A stretch of DNA of 64,000 bases from Epiperipatus broadwayi. Lineage: Eukaryota > Onychophora > Udeonychophora > Euonychophora > Peripatidae. How positions within the stretch are numbered: the stretch's first letter is position 1; the number at the start of each line of letters is the position of its first letter. This document shows positions 24,943 through 35,871 of the stretch, piece by piece. The stretch is from assembly GCA_028023455.1 (NCBI GenBank), contig JAQFVV010012509.1:246001-310000 (forward strand). Direction: 5' to 3'. The notes beneath the pieces are model-generated. The model was given only the letters and a program-made list of their open reading frames with translations, ran no database searches and was not told where the DNA came from. The position numbers were made by a program, and so were the translations under genes.

Positions 24943-25380
24943 TAATAAATAATTTTGCTTTAAAGTGTTAAAAGAGTGGAATGTGGTTATTATATATTAT
25001 AGATCATTTATCTTTATCCTTTTCACATGTATGTGGTTATATGTATCAGTTATATAAGATGGAGAATGATTGGTGGGAGCTTGAAAGTCTGTGTTCAAAT
25101 CCTTTCCAATTACATCTAGTTTTAAATATATACAACATATTTGTAGTCAAATATTTCTTATTCAGTCTGAATGGGTTTAAGATCTTACATATGATAAGTC
25201 CGAGTGTTATGACAATAATATTAGCATAATCAAGGGCTTTGAGCATTCCATCATCAGATTTTCAATGATATGGATGACTGAAGAGTTGGGGAGTGGAGAG
25301 AATTGAGGCCTAACCATTAATGTTTAAAGATTTGCTATCCTAATATAAACTGAGCACTGATTATATATGTGTGTGAGAGA

Positions 25381-25441
25381 CATGGTGTTGATCAACTAAA
25401 GAGTGATGGTTCAGGATAAATTACATATATTAGAGATCATT
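25381..25441 (+). ncRNA. Hammerhead, family C unit 2 (decayed)
   Basis: Same block one period downstream: GATCAA, CTAAAGA in place of CTGATGA, GTGATGGTTCAGGAT, AAAT, TACATATATT, AGAGATCATTT. The core is mutated and stem II partly lost. Confidence 0.55.
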
Positions 25442-25560
25442 TGTCTTTTTCATGTGGGTGTAATCATGCATATCAGTTGTATGAGATAGAGTGGATATCT
25501 GAAGGGAGTTTGAAAGTCTGTGTTCAAATCCCTTTTAATTAATATAAGTTAGGTAGATAC

Positions 25561-26423
25561 CATTAGAAATGTTGAGATATTAACATACTGAATGACAAAC
25601 AACTCTTATTAAAAAAAATGAAAGGGAGTGGGGGAGGCTTAATCACAACTATTATTTAAACATAGAAAAAGTAGTAAAAATATATTTATAGAAAATGGTA
25701 AAATAAAAAGACAAACTATCTACAAAAAAAATAGCGATAATTACATTTATGGAAGGAACAAAGAGAAAAGTATTTTAAAACGTGTATGGAGAATTGGAGA
25801 TTTTTCGTAGTAAAATGATATTTTATATTAGTACATCTATATATACATTTTGCACTTACAGTATAAATATAATGAGATACAGATATATTTAAACTGAAAA
25901 TATTGTTTATTCATTAAAATGTGAGCGCTTCTGGATAGATTTAGTTTGTTATTAACATGCAAATCTAAACAAGGTGTTACCAGATAATAAAATAGTTGCT
26001 GAAGTTCTGTCATGTGTATTGTTTACAAGGTGAAAATTACATAGATAATATAAACAAATAATAAATATTAAAAGACGGGTGAATAAAAATTAAATATCAC
26101 ACTGCAGAACTTTATAAATTCATTTAAACAAATGAGCTTCTGATAAAGCATTCAACATTATCTATTAAGTGAGGCAGTTCACAGTTTTATAAACCAAAGA
26201 TCAAATGACTTGGTAATATTATTAGTTTTTAAAATATTGATTTTATTTCTTCCATTTGTATATATATAATATTAATCCTGTATCAGTTATTCGACCAGAA
26301 ATCCAAAAGCATATTTCGATGTAATATAAAGATAATATGGGATCAATTTGTTTTCTTATTGATAATTATTATATCATATATAATCAAAATTGTTGTATAA
26401 AAATATTTGTGTATATGGATATA
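25561..26423. other. AT-rich spacer without recognised feature
   Basis: No repeat family or coding frame recognised. Confidence 0.6.
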
Positions 26424-26438
26424 TGGTGATCATTAATA

Positions 26439-26666
26439 GCAAAACTCTCCATACAGTAGTGCTACCCTGTGCCAAACAGAGTAATCAATGGATGCCAGAA
26501 GGCTTGTGCATAAAATCCCTATCTAGTTCCTACTCATCCAATATCCCCAGACTAGTTTCTGGCTTGTGGCCATCATCAGTGAGGAGCCTTGGATCTGAGA
26601 CTACTGTATGGAGAGTTTTGCTTTTGTTTACAACAATTATGTGCTAGTATAGAGATGGTGATCATG
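26439..26666 (-). mobile_element. Family A element, short form with hammerhead
   Basis: 228 bp flanked by the exact 15-bp duplication TGGTGATCATTAATA (26424-26438 and 26667-26681). From the left it holds the family's 3' end in minus orientation, the full ribozyme, then an abrupt switch to an inverted copy of the end (ACTACTGTATGGAGAGTTTT). It therefore has inverted terminal repeats of about 22 bp. Most of the monomer body is absent. Confidence 0.85.
26536..26594 (-). ncRNA. Type I hammerhead ribozyme, family A
   Basis: On minus: ATCCAA, GGC, TCCTCA, CTGATGA, stem II TGGC/GCCA with loop CACAA, GAAA, palindromic ACTAGT giving stem III AC/GT, cleavage GTC, then TGGGGA, TAT, TTGGAT. Stem I is TCCTCA/TGGGGA (one G-U) plus ATCCAA/TTGGAT across an internal loop. 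In this copy the pair closing stem II is U-A; most other copies have A opposite A. All core residues are intact. Confidence 0.8.
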
Positions 26667-27880
26667 TGGTGATCATTAATAATTATTGATTTCGAAGATG
26701 AAAATTTTAATTCTCATTTACAGTTCTTCTTACATTACTTTAGAGTCATCTTCTATAAGCTTCAGTAATCATTGGAAATCAGATGTTATCATGTTATAAA
26801 ATCCCATATTCTACAGTTATTGGTTTCAAGCTTTTACTTTCACTGGTGAATACTAGGATTCAAAACTAGAAATAATATATTTTTGTACTTAATATCCACC
26901 TTTTATTCCTTTTTACTATTCAAACTAATAAACTGAAATTTAAAAAATTTAAAGTTTAAACCTTGGCTAACTCAATTGCATAGCTTTTTGGACCTAATAC
27001 TAGGCCAGTTTCTATATATTTTTAAGGCTTCAATTTTATAACAATTGTAGATCTCTTCTTTGTTTGTTTGGGTAGGAAGGTTGTTCCCAACAACAATTTA
27101 TCCTGATATATCATGTGCTTCCGCAAATGCTTCCAAGAAATGTTGTGATTAAGCATATGAGATTTCATATAATGTTGAATTGTTAATTATAATTTTAATA
27201 TTAGCCCAAGTTGAAAAAAGCTTTCATTGATCTTGATTAATTGGTTCCATAAAATTAACACAATGAACAAACTTATGATAAAAGCAGATCAAATTTCCAC
27301 CAAAATAATGTTAATAATGTTCAATTGACACAAAAGTGCAATAGAATTATAATCATTTACTTAATACTTAACATCTAATATGCTTAAACTCTATGCATGT
27401 AATAATACTGTGCATTATTAACAAATAGGCTTTAAACAGTCCTCTGCAAATCAAGGGTCTCTTCAATCTCCTTTTCATGAAACAATGGGCAAAAATATTC
27501 ATGTTATGAGGCAGCGAAAGTTTATTTTTTCTTTTTCATTTGGTGAGTAATGCTGAATATGGACTGTATATCTAAAATTAAAATCTTAATCCTATCAGAA
27601 TCTGAAAAAGATTCAATGCTTTATTCAACTTGTTTTGAAATGAACCTCAAATCAAGGGCATCTCAATATATTAACCACCACACTATAAAAATAATAGCAT
27701 AACTACTGCAAAAATTTTAATATATTTACACTTTTTTTTTTATAATAATAGTTTTGTCCTATTAAATAGATCTTCACAAGTGAAATCTATAAACAAAAAC
27801 ATATATGTATACATAGGTGCACATATAACTATTCACAATTCAAAACAAATGTCAATAATTTCTAACATCTAATGATTTTA

Positions 27881-28028
27881 AACAAGGCAAAACTCTCCAT
27901 ACAGTAGTGCTACCCTGTGCCAATCAGAGTAATCAAAGGGTGGCAGTACTGTATGGAGAGAGTTTTGCCTTGTTTAATAACAATTATGTGCTAGTACGAG
28001 ATAGTGATCATGTGATGTTTAGTGGTTT
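27881..28028. mobile_element. Family A mini-element without ribozyme
   Basis: 148 bp flanked by the exact 14-bp duplication ATCTAATGATTTTA (27867-27880 and 28029-28042). It keeps the family A end (AAGGCAAAACTCTCCATACA) and its inverted copy, and the outer tail GATCATGTGATGTTTAGTGG, but has lost the whole ribozyme block. Confidence 0.8.
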
Positions 28029-28042
28029 ATCTAATGATTTTA

Positions 28043-28789
28043 TAAGATTAATAGTCTTAGATCCAAAATAATTATTTAAAAGAATCTCATTGATCTTGAT
28101 TTCATTGAGTACATAAAAGACAACAATATTCTGTGATTAATAACATATTCATAAATGCATAAAACTGAAATAAGGTACCTATTTTTATAACTTTTAACTC
28201 TTTCATATATTTACTTAGTACAAAAAAAAGATATAATTTAAATAAACTAAAAAGTTTAAAAATGCAATATCAGATCTCTATCCCTTAGGTGGTCAAGAAA
28301 AAAAAATCCACTTTCGATAATCAACAGCATTGTAGTAGAATGTCAGATTCTAAAGTATAAGATCCTTAGATTGATTCCACTGTTGACATTTCCATTCCTG
28401 AGCAATAAAACCATTTGATTACCTCTCAAAAAACAAAATTCTCTCATAAAGAGGATATATGTACACTGACATGACGTATGAAAATGTAGACGATGAACAA
28501 AATCAAGATGAGGGAAGCAGAAACTTGGAAATTATGAAAAAGAGCTAGCTAGCAATCCAAAGACAAAGAGATCACAAACAAGATAACAATAATATAGTAA
28601 TATATCCAAGTTGATCAAGATTTTTTAACAATCAATTGGACAGTGCCATTAACTTTTTCCTTCATCGAATCCAAGAATATGATAGCATGCAATCAATATT
28701 CATAACCAATAACACATCGCATGACCTCTGCTTATATCAGCTATTCACATCAAATTCTTTTAGTTTTACACATTTTTTATCACTTAATA
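28043..28789. other. Spacer without recognised feature
   Basis: No frame or repeat recognised; somewhat less AT-rich around 28440-28560. Confidence 0.5.
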
Positions 28790-28900
28790 TAAGATTCAGT
28801 AATCAGTAGATACCAGATGATTAAATCCCTATCCAATGTTGCCCTGTCCAATATCCCAGACTAGTTTGTAGGATATGGCTTTTATGAATGTGGAGTTTTT
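28790..28900 (-). mobile_element. Family A relic, strongly decayed
   Basis: The blocks TCCAATATCCCAGACTAGTT, a shortened ATATGGCTTTTATGAATG and TTTTGGATCGAATGCATC follow the order of the family A ribozyme region in minus orientation, with deletions and substitutions. No core function is expected. Confidence 0.55.
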
Positions 28901-29823
28901 GGATCGAATGCATCTTTCCTCTAGAAGCCATCTTTTTTTTTTTCTTTTCAAATACTAAGTGGAAAAAATATGATGAGAAAAGTAATTTGCTGCTGAATGT
29001 TCAAGAACTGATCTCCCAATTCAGAAAAAAATAAACAAGAATGTATTAAATGTACAACAAATTGTTTGAATATAAATTTTTGGACTAAACTAATTAATAT
29101 TTATAGTCAAAGTCTCATAGGTATTAGTGAGCATCAAAGTGATATCTGAAAATACATCAGATTAATTTTCATCTTCAAACAAAAGATAAAAATGTATCAC
29201 CCTGTAGATAATAAATCTACTACTCCTTGTAAATGAGACTGCGATTTGTAAATAATGTTCACATATTTTGGATATAGTTAATAATAAATTTGGTTTAAAA
29301 AAATTAATTATTTTAAACATACATTATAAATTAAACACATACACACAAACTTAATGTTAATTTGTCTTCATTTATTATCATTTTTTAAATAAACCTTCCA
29401 ATAAAAATATATTCAAATTTTAAAAACTATTTAGAAAATGAATTATTTTCTTTAATATAACTATGGTTATCATTTTTATTAGCCATCTAAATAACTAGTA
29501 ATAAAGATTTGACAATATTTTTCAGTACTTAAAAATTTTATTTCTATAAATTGAAAAAAAAATCCACTTTTTTAAATTTTATTTTAGTGTGCATAGTCAA
29601 AAATTATGTGATCTTTGAAACTTCAAAACTAAAAGTACATTTTATTGCTTTTTTGAAAAATTTAAATTCAGGGCAGTTTTCATTTCATAAAGTTAAAATT
29701 TTGTTTTAAAATGTAGTCATCATCAGCAATCAGAAATTTATTTTACCCGAAAAGGATTTTTATATGTGTTCTTTGTTTTTAGTTAATTATTATTTTTTAT
29801 AAATTTATTTAAACGCACATTGT
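28901..29823. other. AT-rich spacer without recognised feature
   Basis: No coding frame or repeat family recognised. Confidence 0.55.
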
Positions 29824-29910
29824 AATATTTACTAAGGCTTTAACCTCAAGAAGTCCCTAATATTGCATTTTTACACGCATATTCTTGGGGTTAAAGCCTT
29901 AGTAAATATT
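29824..29910. repeat. Near-perfect hairpin, 29-bp arms
   Basis: Left arm 29824-29852 and right arm 29882-29910 (ending GGTTAAAGCCTTAGTAAATA plus TT) are complementary with one mismatch, around a 29-base loop. The length would suit a miRNA precursor or a tiny foldback element. No other copy is seen in the window. Confidence 0.6.
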
Positions 29911-30749
29911 ATTATTTTTAGTAAATTCAATTATTGTACAGATATCTTCAAATGGCAGGATAACTACTTTTTATAACTTCTACTTTTAAATTCCTTATAA
30001 ATACAGCAATTTTTTTCTTAAATTTAGAAAGTACTGAGAATAATCTATAATTACAGAAGTTTCACTATATTAATTTTGTACAATAAAAATATATCCTATC
30101 ATTATTTTTATGTAGTCAAAAATAGATATAGTATTTTAAAATCATTTTGTACTTTTGTGAACTTATACTCTGTGAACTGATTTAATTTTGTGATTCCATT
30201 CCTGATATTACACAGATTAAAATATTAACTGGGTAATACTATATGGGGGAGGGGGTATTTTCTTATGCATGGATAAAATAATTATTAATATTTTACATAT
30301 AGAGAAGCAAGATAAATTGAATATTGCAGAATCATTGTACTAATCATCATTTAAAGCAAAGTTCTTATGAACGTCTTAAAATTCCAACAGAAAATAATAA
30401 GGAATAATTGATAGATGAAAAATTTAGATTTAAAAAAGACTAAAGTATCATGTAACAGATTTTATCAATCATTGGAAGACATAATCTGAAAAATAAATCC
30501 ATCTTTTTTTAAATTTCCAGATGGTTCGTAGACAACCTTGGTCAAAAGACAAATTGGGCAGTATACAAGAAGGTATCCAAAAAACCCCAGAATAATTCAC
30601 TGGAGACTGGGTGCATTGGAATACATGCTTAGATGCTAGATGGTTTTTGTGGGACTCCTCCACATATAGTCGGTCTATTGACTGATAATCAAATGGGGTC
30701 ATACCTTGTAGAATTTTTTTTTTGCTAAGTACATCTCACTTATTTGTTG

Positions 30750-31365
30750 TTTTTTTTGTGATGACTGAAAAGTTGGAACAAAGTCATATTCTGTTTTATG
30801 TCATGAAAAACTGTGGTAAAAACAATTGTAACTTATAAGAAAGCTGTTCTGGAGAAAACACAAGTTTAAGAATGATTTAATGAAAGAGTTCAAATTTACC
30901 ATATCCCAATAAAGGTTAATGAGTGAAATCCAATATCGAGATGGTAATGATTTTTTTTTATGCAAACAATATTATTCACCAAAATTCATTTGTAACAATC
31001 AGTCATTTTATCTGCAAGCTATGAAACATTTGTGTGGTACAGTGAAATGAAAATGTCCAATTTGTGGCAAAGTAGGAAGTGCTGGCTTCATTATGACAAC
31101 ATGCCAGCACACAAAGTCTTGAGTGTGAAACAATTCTTGACCAATGAAAAAATGTCCCAAACGAAAATATTTTGCAGGCTAGGTAGAAGTGAAAAAAGAA
31201 GATAGTGATATTAAAAGACATCACTTCACAAGAGTTTGGGGACTACTTTGAAAAGTGGAAAATATGCTTACTTGTGCATTGCATCAAATGGACAGTACTT
31301 TGAAGAAAACTCAATTTGTAACAAAATTATGAGGCTTTTTGGATACACCTTACATGAATCATATT
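30750..31365 (+). pseudogene. mariner transposase relic
   Basis: Switching frames on plus gives pieces that fit mariner transposase in order: KLEQSHILFYVMKNCGK near the start (N-terminal helix-turn-helix region), KHLCGTVK, then HYDNMPAHKVLSVKQFL (the HDNAPAH-type block with a catalytic aspartate) at about 31090-31150, then CIASNGQYFEENSICN (C-terminal YFEGD-type block) near 31280-31330. Stops and frameshifts are many, the central catalytic part is shortened and no terminal repeats were found. It is an old relic. Confidence 0.6.
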
Positions 31366-31981
31366 GAAATATAATAAAATAATTAATCTAAAAAAAAATC
31401 TATGATATTTCAAAACTAACCATGAGAATGTGCAAAGAAATTGGAAGTGGATTGGAAAAATACATAAGACAACAAACATATATATATATTCATTATATAT
31501 CTGTCAATTGAATAAAAATAGTTCAGGGAGTAAAATAAATAATTTAAAACATGTTGATGATAAAATAGACATTGAAGATTAATAGATATTTAAAAGAATA
31601 ATAGAGATCCTAAATGGGAAACAAAAAGATAAACAATTATACACAAAGAACAATGATGCTTGATGGGAAAAAAAACTAAAAAAATCAAAACAAATGAGAA
31701 AAACAAAACAAAGTAGAAAGTTTTGTACCATTTGAAAATAATAACACTAGTGAATGAAAGTAAATAAAATTTAAAAAAGTACAGAGCAAATAGCTTATCT
31801 ATAAACCATGGATAGATTACATATCAAGTTAAATATATTGGAGAACAAGTATTTATAATTTTAAAAGATAAATGATAATAAAAGAATCAGTAAAAAGAAC
31901 ATTAACATTTGAAAGAACATGCTTCAGAAAGCTATTAAGAATTAACAAGATGCTTATAAATAAAAAATGAGAAATTTTATT
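31366..31981. other. A-rich spacer without recognised feature
   Basis: No coding frame or repeat family recognised. Confidence 0.55.
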
Positions 31982-31989
31982 AAAGAAAG

Positions 31990-32671
31990 GGTACTTGTGG
32001 GTTTTCAAGTAAACCAAGATAGCAGCCCATATTTTTAATTAATCTACAGTTTCAGCCCCCCCCCCCCAAATGTTTATAAAATAAATGCTTGCTAGATAAT
32101 GTCATATTTAATAATTATATTTTATTTTTTATTCCTGTTATTTTTAAAAAAGAAATCATTGTGGAAAAATTAATTACTATATTTACAGTTTATTTCCTTT
32201 TTTTAACTTATGAATAAAAAAAAAGCTTAAATAAAATATTTACACTTTATTAATGTCAGTGGCATGCAATCATATCATGACCATTAACACACACTTTTTG
32301 GCAGGTCAGGATCCCGTGTCTTTAGAAATAGTCCACTGCATCATATTCTAAGACAGGAAGGTCCCAAATTTTTATCACTATGACAAGTTATCAAAAAAAA
32401 AAACTGCTAACAAAAAGAAACTTGCTGAATTAAACCAAAGTACGATCATGTTAATAACATCCCTCACTTCCCACATTATAAGTAAAAAAAATTTGAAATA
32501 AAATTTCTTAATGAAATTTAGTTATTGCTTTTTTTAAATTTAACAAAGTATTAACTTTGTTTTAATTTAACAACTAACACAACAACTTCAGTGCATTATA
32601 GGCCCTCAAAACTGTACATTTAGCAAAAATATGGAGTGCCATATTGGTTTACTTGAAAACTCACAAGTACA
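31990..32671. mobile_element. Non-autonomous DNA element with inverted ends, hAT-like
   Basis: Inverted ends of about 28-38 bp (left GTACTTGTGGGTTTTCAAGT from 31991; right the complement of this to 32670) bound about 680 bp without a coding frame. The flanks share AAAGAAAG (31982-31989 and 32672-32679), an 8-bp duplication as in hAT elements. A run of 12 C at 32055-32067 (approximate) lies near the left end. Confidence 0.5.
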
Positions 32672-32709
32672 AAAGAAAGTTGTAAAAAGGAAGTTACAAT
32701 TGTTTGGTA

Positions 32710-33238
32710 TTAAACTGAAAGGTTGCGAACCTCTCACACTTATTATAATACTTATCTGACAGCCAATCAGATGTTATGATGGCTGTCTGAATAGTGATCA
32801 AATTGTATTATAACAAGCACGAGAGGTTCACAGCCTTTCAATTTAATTTCAACTGATTATCTGCGCTTTATAAAATAAATATTATTTATATACGTTACTG
32901 CAATTTATAACATCTAAAAACTACTGCATAGTAAATCGTAGGATTTCACACTGTATGTTCGTAATTTAGACTCAGTGAGTTAAATGTGAAGATATTTAAA
33001 GCTTCACTTTCAAACCTAAATGCTTCAGACTGGCTTAGATATATAGAAAGACAAGTAAAGAAGAAGGTGGACAGCCCTTTTCTTGTAAAATTCTCTATCT
33101 TGTGTTTACTGTTTGATCACTATTCAGACAGTCATCATAACATCTGATTGGCTGTCAGATAAGTATTATAATAAGCACGAGAGGTTCACAGCCTTTCAAT
33201 TTGATTTCAACTGACTATCTGTACTTTATAAAATAAAT
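32710..33238 (+). mobile_element. Family E composite: inverted fragment plus tandem units
   Basis: 529 bp flanked by the 11-bp duplication ATTGTTTGGTA (32699-32709 and 33239-33249). It begins with an inverted 3' piece (about 32710-32800, GAACCTCTC ... GATCAAA), continues with a 5'-truncated unit ending GCGCTTTATAAAATAAATAT, and ends with a full unit. GAGAGGTTCA recurs at 32821 and 33179, giving a monomer of 358 bp. No convincing hammerhead was found on either strand. Related inverted copies lie at 42784 and perhaps 44716. Confidence 0.75.
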
Positions 33239-33249
33239 ATTGTTTGGTA

Positions 33250-35488
33250 GTATATCTGAATAACTGATTTCTGGAAATAAAAAGCTCTAATTTGGATATT
33301 ATTCAAAACATAAAAGAGAAAAAAGTTCTGAGTATGAATAGCTAACATTAAAGAATAGTTCAGTAATGTTTTCCATTCACTAATCTTTTTGCATGGACTG
33401 CAGAAAACTTGACAGAATTGATGAATACAGCATCCATGGCAGATATACATTTTATGATGATGATGATGATTCTATTTTGTAAAGTGTTGAGACTTTTATA
33501 ATAATATTTTACAATTACTTGATAATGATCATACAAAATCATTTAGATTAAACTCATTTCATTGTATATAATAACTGTGAACTTTCTGGATACATTTCAG
33601 TAACTATGACAACTTTATATATAAATTCAAAATAATGTAAACTTCTTTTCTTTTCTAATTTACATTTAGGAATTATAATATGAGGAGAAACATTTTTCAT
33701 AATTTTTTAAGATACTGCTGTAAAAAAGATAGATATCGAAGTAATATAGATTATAGTAATATGGATTTATCAAAAACTAATAAAAAAGTAGTCTGTATCT
33801 CTATTCAAATGCTTTTCTTAATTCATTTTTATCTTACTCTTTATTTTAAGCTTTATTCTAAATATAATAGTTAACCCTGGCCTAAAATTTATAATTTTTA
33901 AACCCAGGACGGATATTAAACATTTTTCCTCACGTCTGAAAAATTTCCAAGAAAATTTAGAATTATTTTAGAGAACCATCCTATTATCAAACTCCCTATC
34001 CATTTAATATTGGTCAGGAAATAAATCTCAAGCAGTTTCTAGCTTTAAGTGTAGCAAATATTGTACATCTACACATTATCTAACCTGTGACTTGTGTTTA
34101 ACTCAATAAACAATGTTATAGGATATTGCATACACCAAATGTGCGTGCACGCACACACACATATAAAATATTAAATCATTCTTAGCATATTGTTATTTCT
34201 AAGAATTTTGGGGCGATATTTTTATATAGGTTTAAGTTACAAAATGAATTAGTAATCATTTTCATAATTAGAAAGAAAAATTTAATTAACTATTTTGACT
34301 CTGGGTTAAGATTCTCTACTTATATTAAAATGGTTTTTTTTTTTTATTAATATATATTTTAAAAAATCAATTCTTATATTTAAAAACATGTTTTAGTTCA
34401 GCTCCAACTAATTTTAATAAAAACAGCTCATCTAAACCATCTGCAAGAAAAAATTTCCAGCGAATTCAATTAAAATGTTTTTAAATTAACTTTCAAAGAC
34501 AAGGATAGAAAGAAAAGGAAAAAAAAAGATTGAATAAATTGTTTTGAAAGAAGACATTTTTAAAAAGAAATCATTAATTTTCTTATTATTATAAGAGCAT
34601 ATATATTTATTGCAACTATCATTAAATTTATGAATAGTGATCTTAAATAATACATACGTATGAGTTTTTCACACATATATGAGGGTTTTTGTTTTTTTTT
34701 CAAACTTCATCATTGAATCATTAATAAATAAATCCAATTCTTCTTTTCTGATTTTTTAACCTTTATTTATGGTTTTTTTTTTTTTAATCAAAGAACTATA
34801 TTAAAGACAAATTTGCAAGAAAACATTCTCAATAATTAATAAATTATATTAACCTTGCAGAGATGGCAATCAAAAAAATTAATCCAGAAGTCACGTTTAT
34901 CCCAGAGATACAAATACGTAATAGCAAGTGCTAAAATGTAAGAAAGAAAATTAAAAACTTTTCAAATTTACCTTTATTATTCTTATATAATAAAATACAT
35001 GATTTTTTTTTTTCAATTATAATCTAAAATTATTAAATAAAGAAATATAAAAATCGGAATTTTTTTTAAAAAAATGCAGCAGACCTTGACTGTATCTGAT
35101 AGATATATGCATTTATATTATATGTTGAAATGCAATCTTGCATATATTACATTTACATAATAAAATACATAATTTTCTTTTAATTATTTTCAGTTACAAT
35201 CTAGAATTTTTTTTCACAACTAACTCAACACTGACTTCAGATGTCAAAGTATCTCTCAAATAAAATTTACTATTGAATATCATATATCCTACAAACACAA
35301 TATAAGCAAATGGATAACTTAAAAATTATTATTTAATATTAGTCAAATACAAATATATAAGTAGTCCTAATCTCAATTCACCTAATATGTATAACAATAT
35401 TTAAGAAAAAAGTTTGCATCTCTCACATCAATTACAATATCTAGAGGATTAAACTTGTAAAAAATATCAATTTACTTATAAACACCAC
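33250..35488. other. AT-rich spacer; one weak exon candidate
   Basis: Mostly featureless AT-rich DNA. A pyrimidine tract ending in ATTTAG at 33669 precedes an open frame (33680-33874, with RRNIFHNFLRYCCKKDRYRS) that could be an exon ending near a GTAGTC at 33790. The support is weak. A short CA/GC repeat lies near 34140-34165. Confidence 0.4.
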
Positions 35489-35502
35489 TTTATAGTATTA
35501 CA

Positions 35503-35871
35503 ATTTCCGATTTTTTCTTCACTATTGATAACAATGTAATATTAAATACGCTTAACGTATATAGTGAAATTAAATTCAACGATTATATTAATATTTCTTA
35601 AGGCTAAGCGCTTTCAGAGCTTTCACTCATATTCATAGCCTTTTAACGTAGTAATTTATGCAAATCTATGCAAGCTTATTTATATTGTCCATCTCTTTGA
35701 AATGGAAAAGCATGTGTCTCTCCTGTTTATTGCTTTCAAATCTCTTGATATATACCATGCTTCTTTCACCTTCCTTTTGATGTCATTTCTTTCAGTTGTA
35801 ATTATCCTAGCATTTGCAGGTTCGAATTCATGATTAGCCTCTATTTGGTGGTCCACAAATACTGAGCTGCC
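35503..35871 (-). repeat. Inverted 3'-terminal fragment of the PLE
   Basis: Reverse complement of 36874-37242. It contains the last 60 or so codons, the 3' UTR and 35 bases beyond the unit end. That extension into the next unit shows the template was a tandem or circular form. Confidence 0.9.

Larger units (their letters stand above)
24489..25000. mobile_element. Family D palindromic element with two hammerhead-like cores
   Basis: 512 bp flanked by the exact 14-bp duplication AGATCATTTATCTT (24475-24488 and 25001-25014). Most of it is a near-perfect palindrome, with arms of about 220 bp (about 24532-24759 and 24781-25000) around a spacer of about 21 bp. Each arm contains CTGATGAAG ... CAGTC-[G/C]AAACTGTAA pointing outwards. 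The insertion lies immediately 3' of a family C ribozyme. A related single copy is at 41.99-42.1 kb. Confidence 0.8.
24205..25560 (+). mobile_element. Family C tandem dimer, interrupted by family D
   Basis: Two head-to-tail family C units. Corresponding points are 24435 and 25395. After removing the 526 bp added by the nested element and its duplication, the period is about 434 bp. Shared blocks are TTCCATCATCAGATTTTCA, ATGTTTGAAGATTTGC, ATATAAATTGGGCACTGATT, the hammerhead, and GGGAGCTTGAAAGTCTGTGT. No coding capacity. The unit limits are approximate, and no target duplication was found for the dimer itself. Confidence 0.7.

Noticed and set aside
30469-30702. Minus-strand 77-codon frame upstream of the mariner relic
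   Set aside because: No family motif; stretches of phenylalanine and tyrosine typical of chance frames in AT-rich DNA.
32710-33238. Hammerhead in family E (CTGATTATCTGCGC and ATCTGATTGGCTGTCAGAT)
   Set aside because: No GAAA at the right place and no stem II; the second sequence is a simple hairpin.
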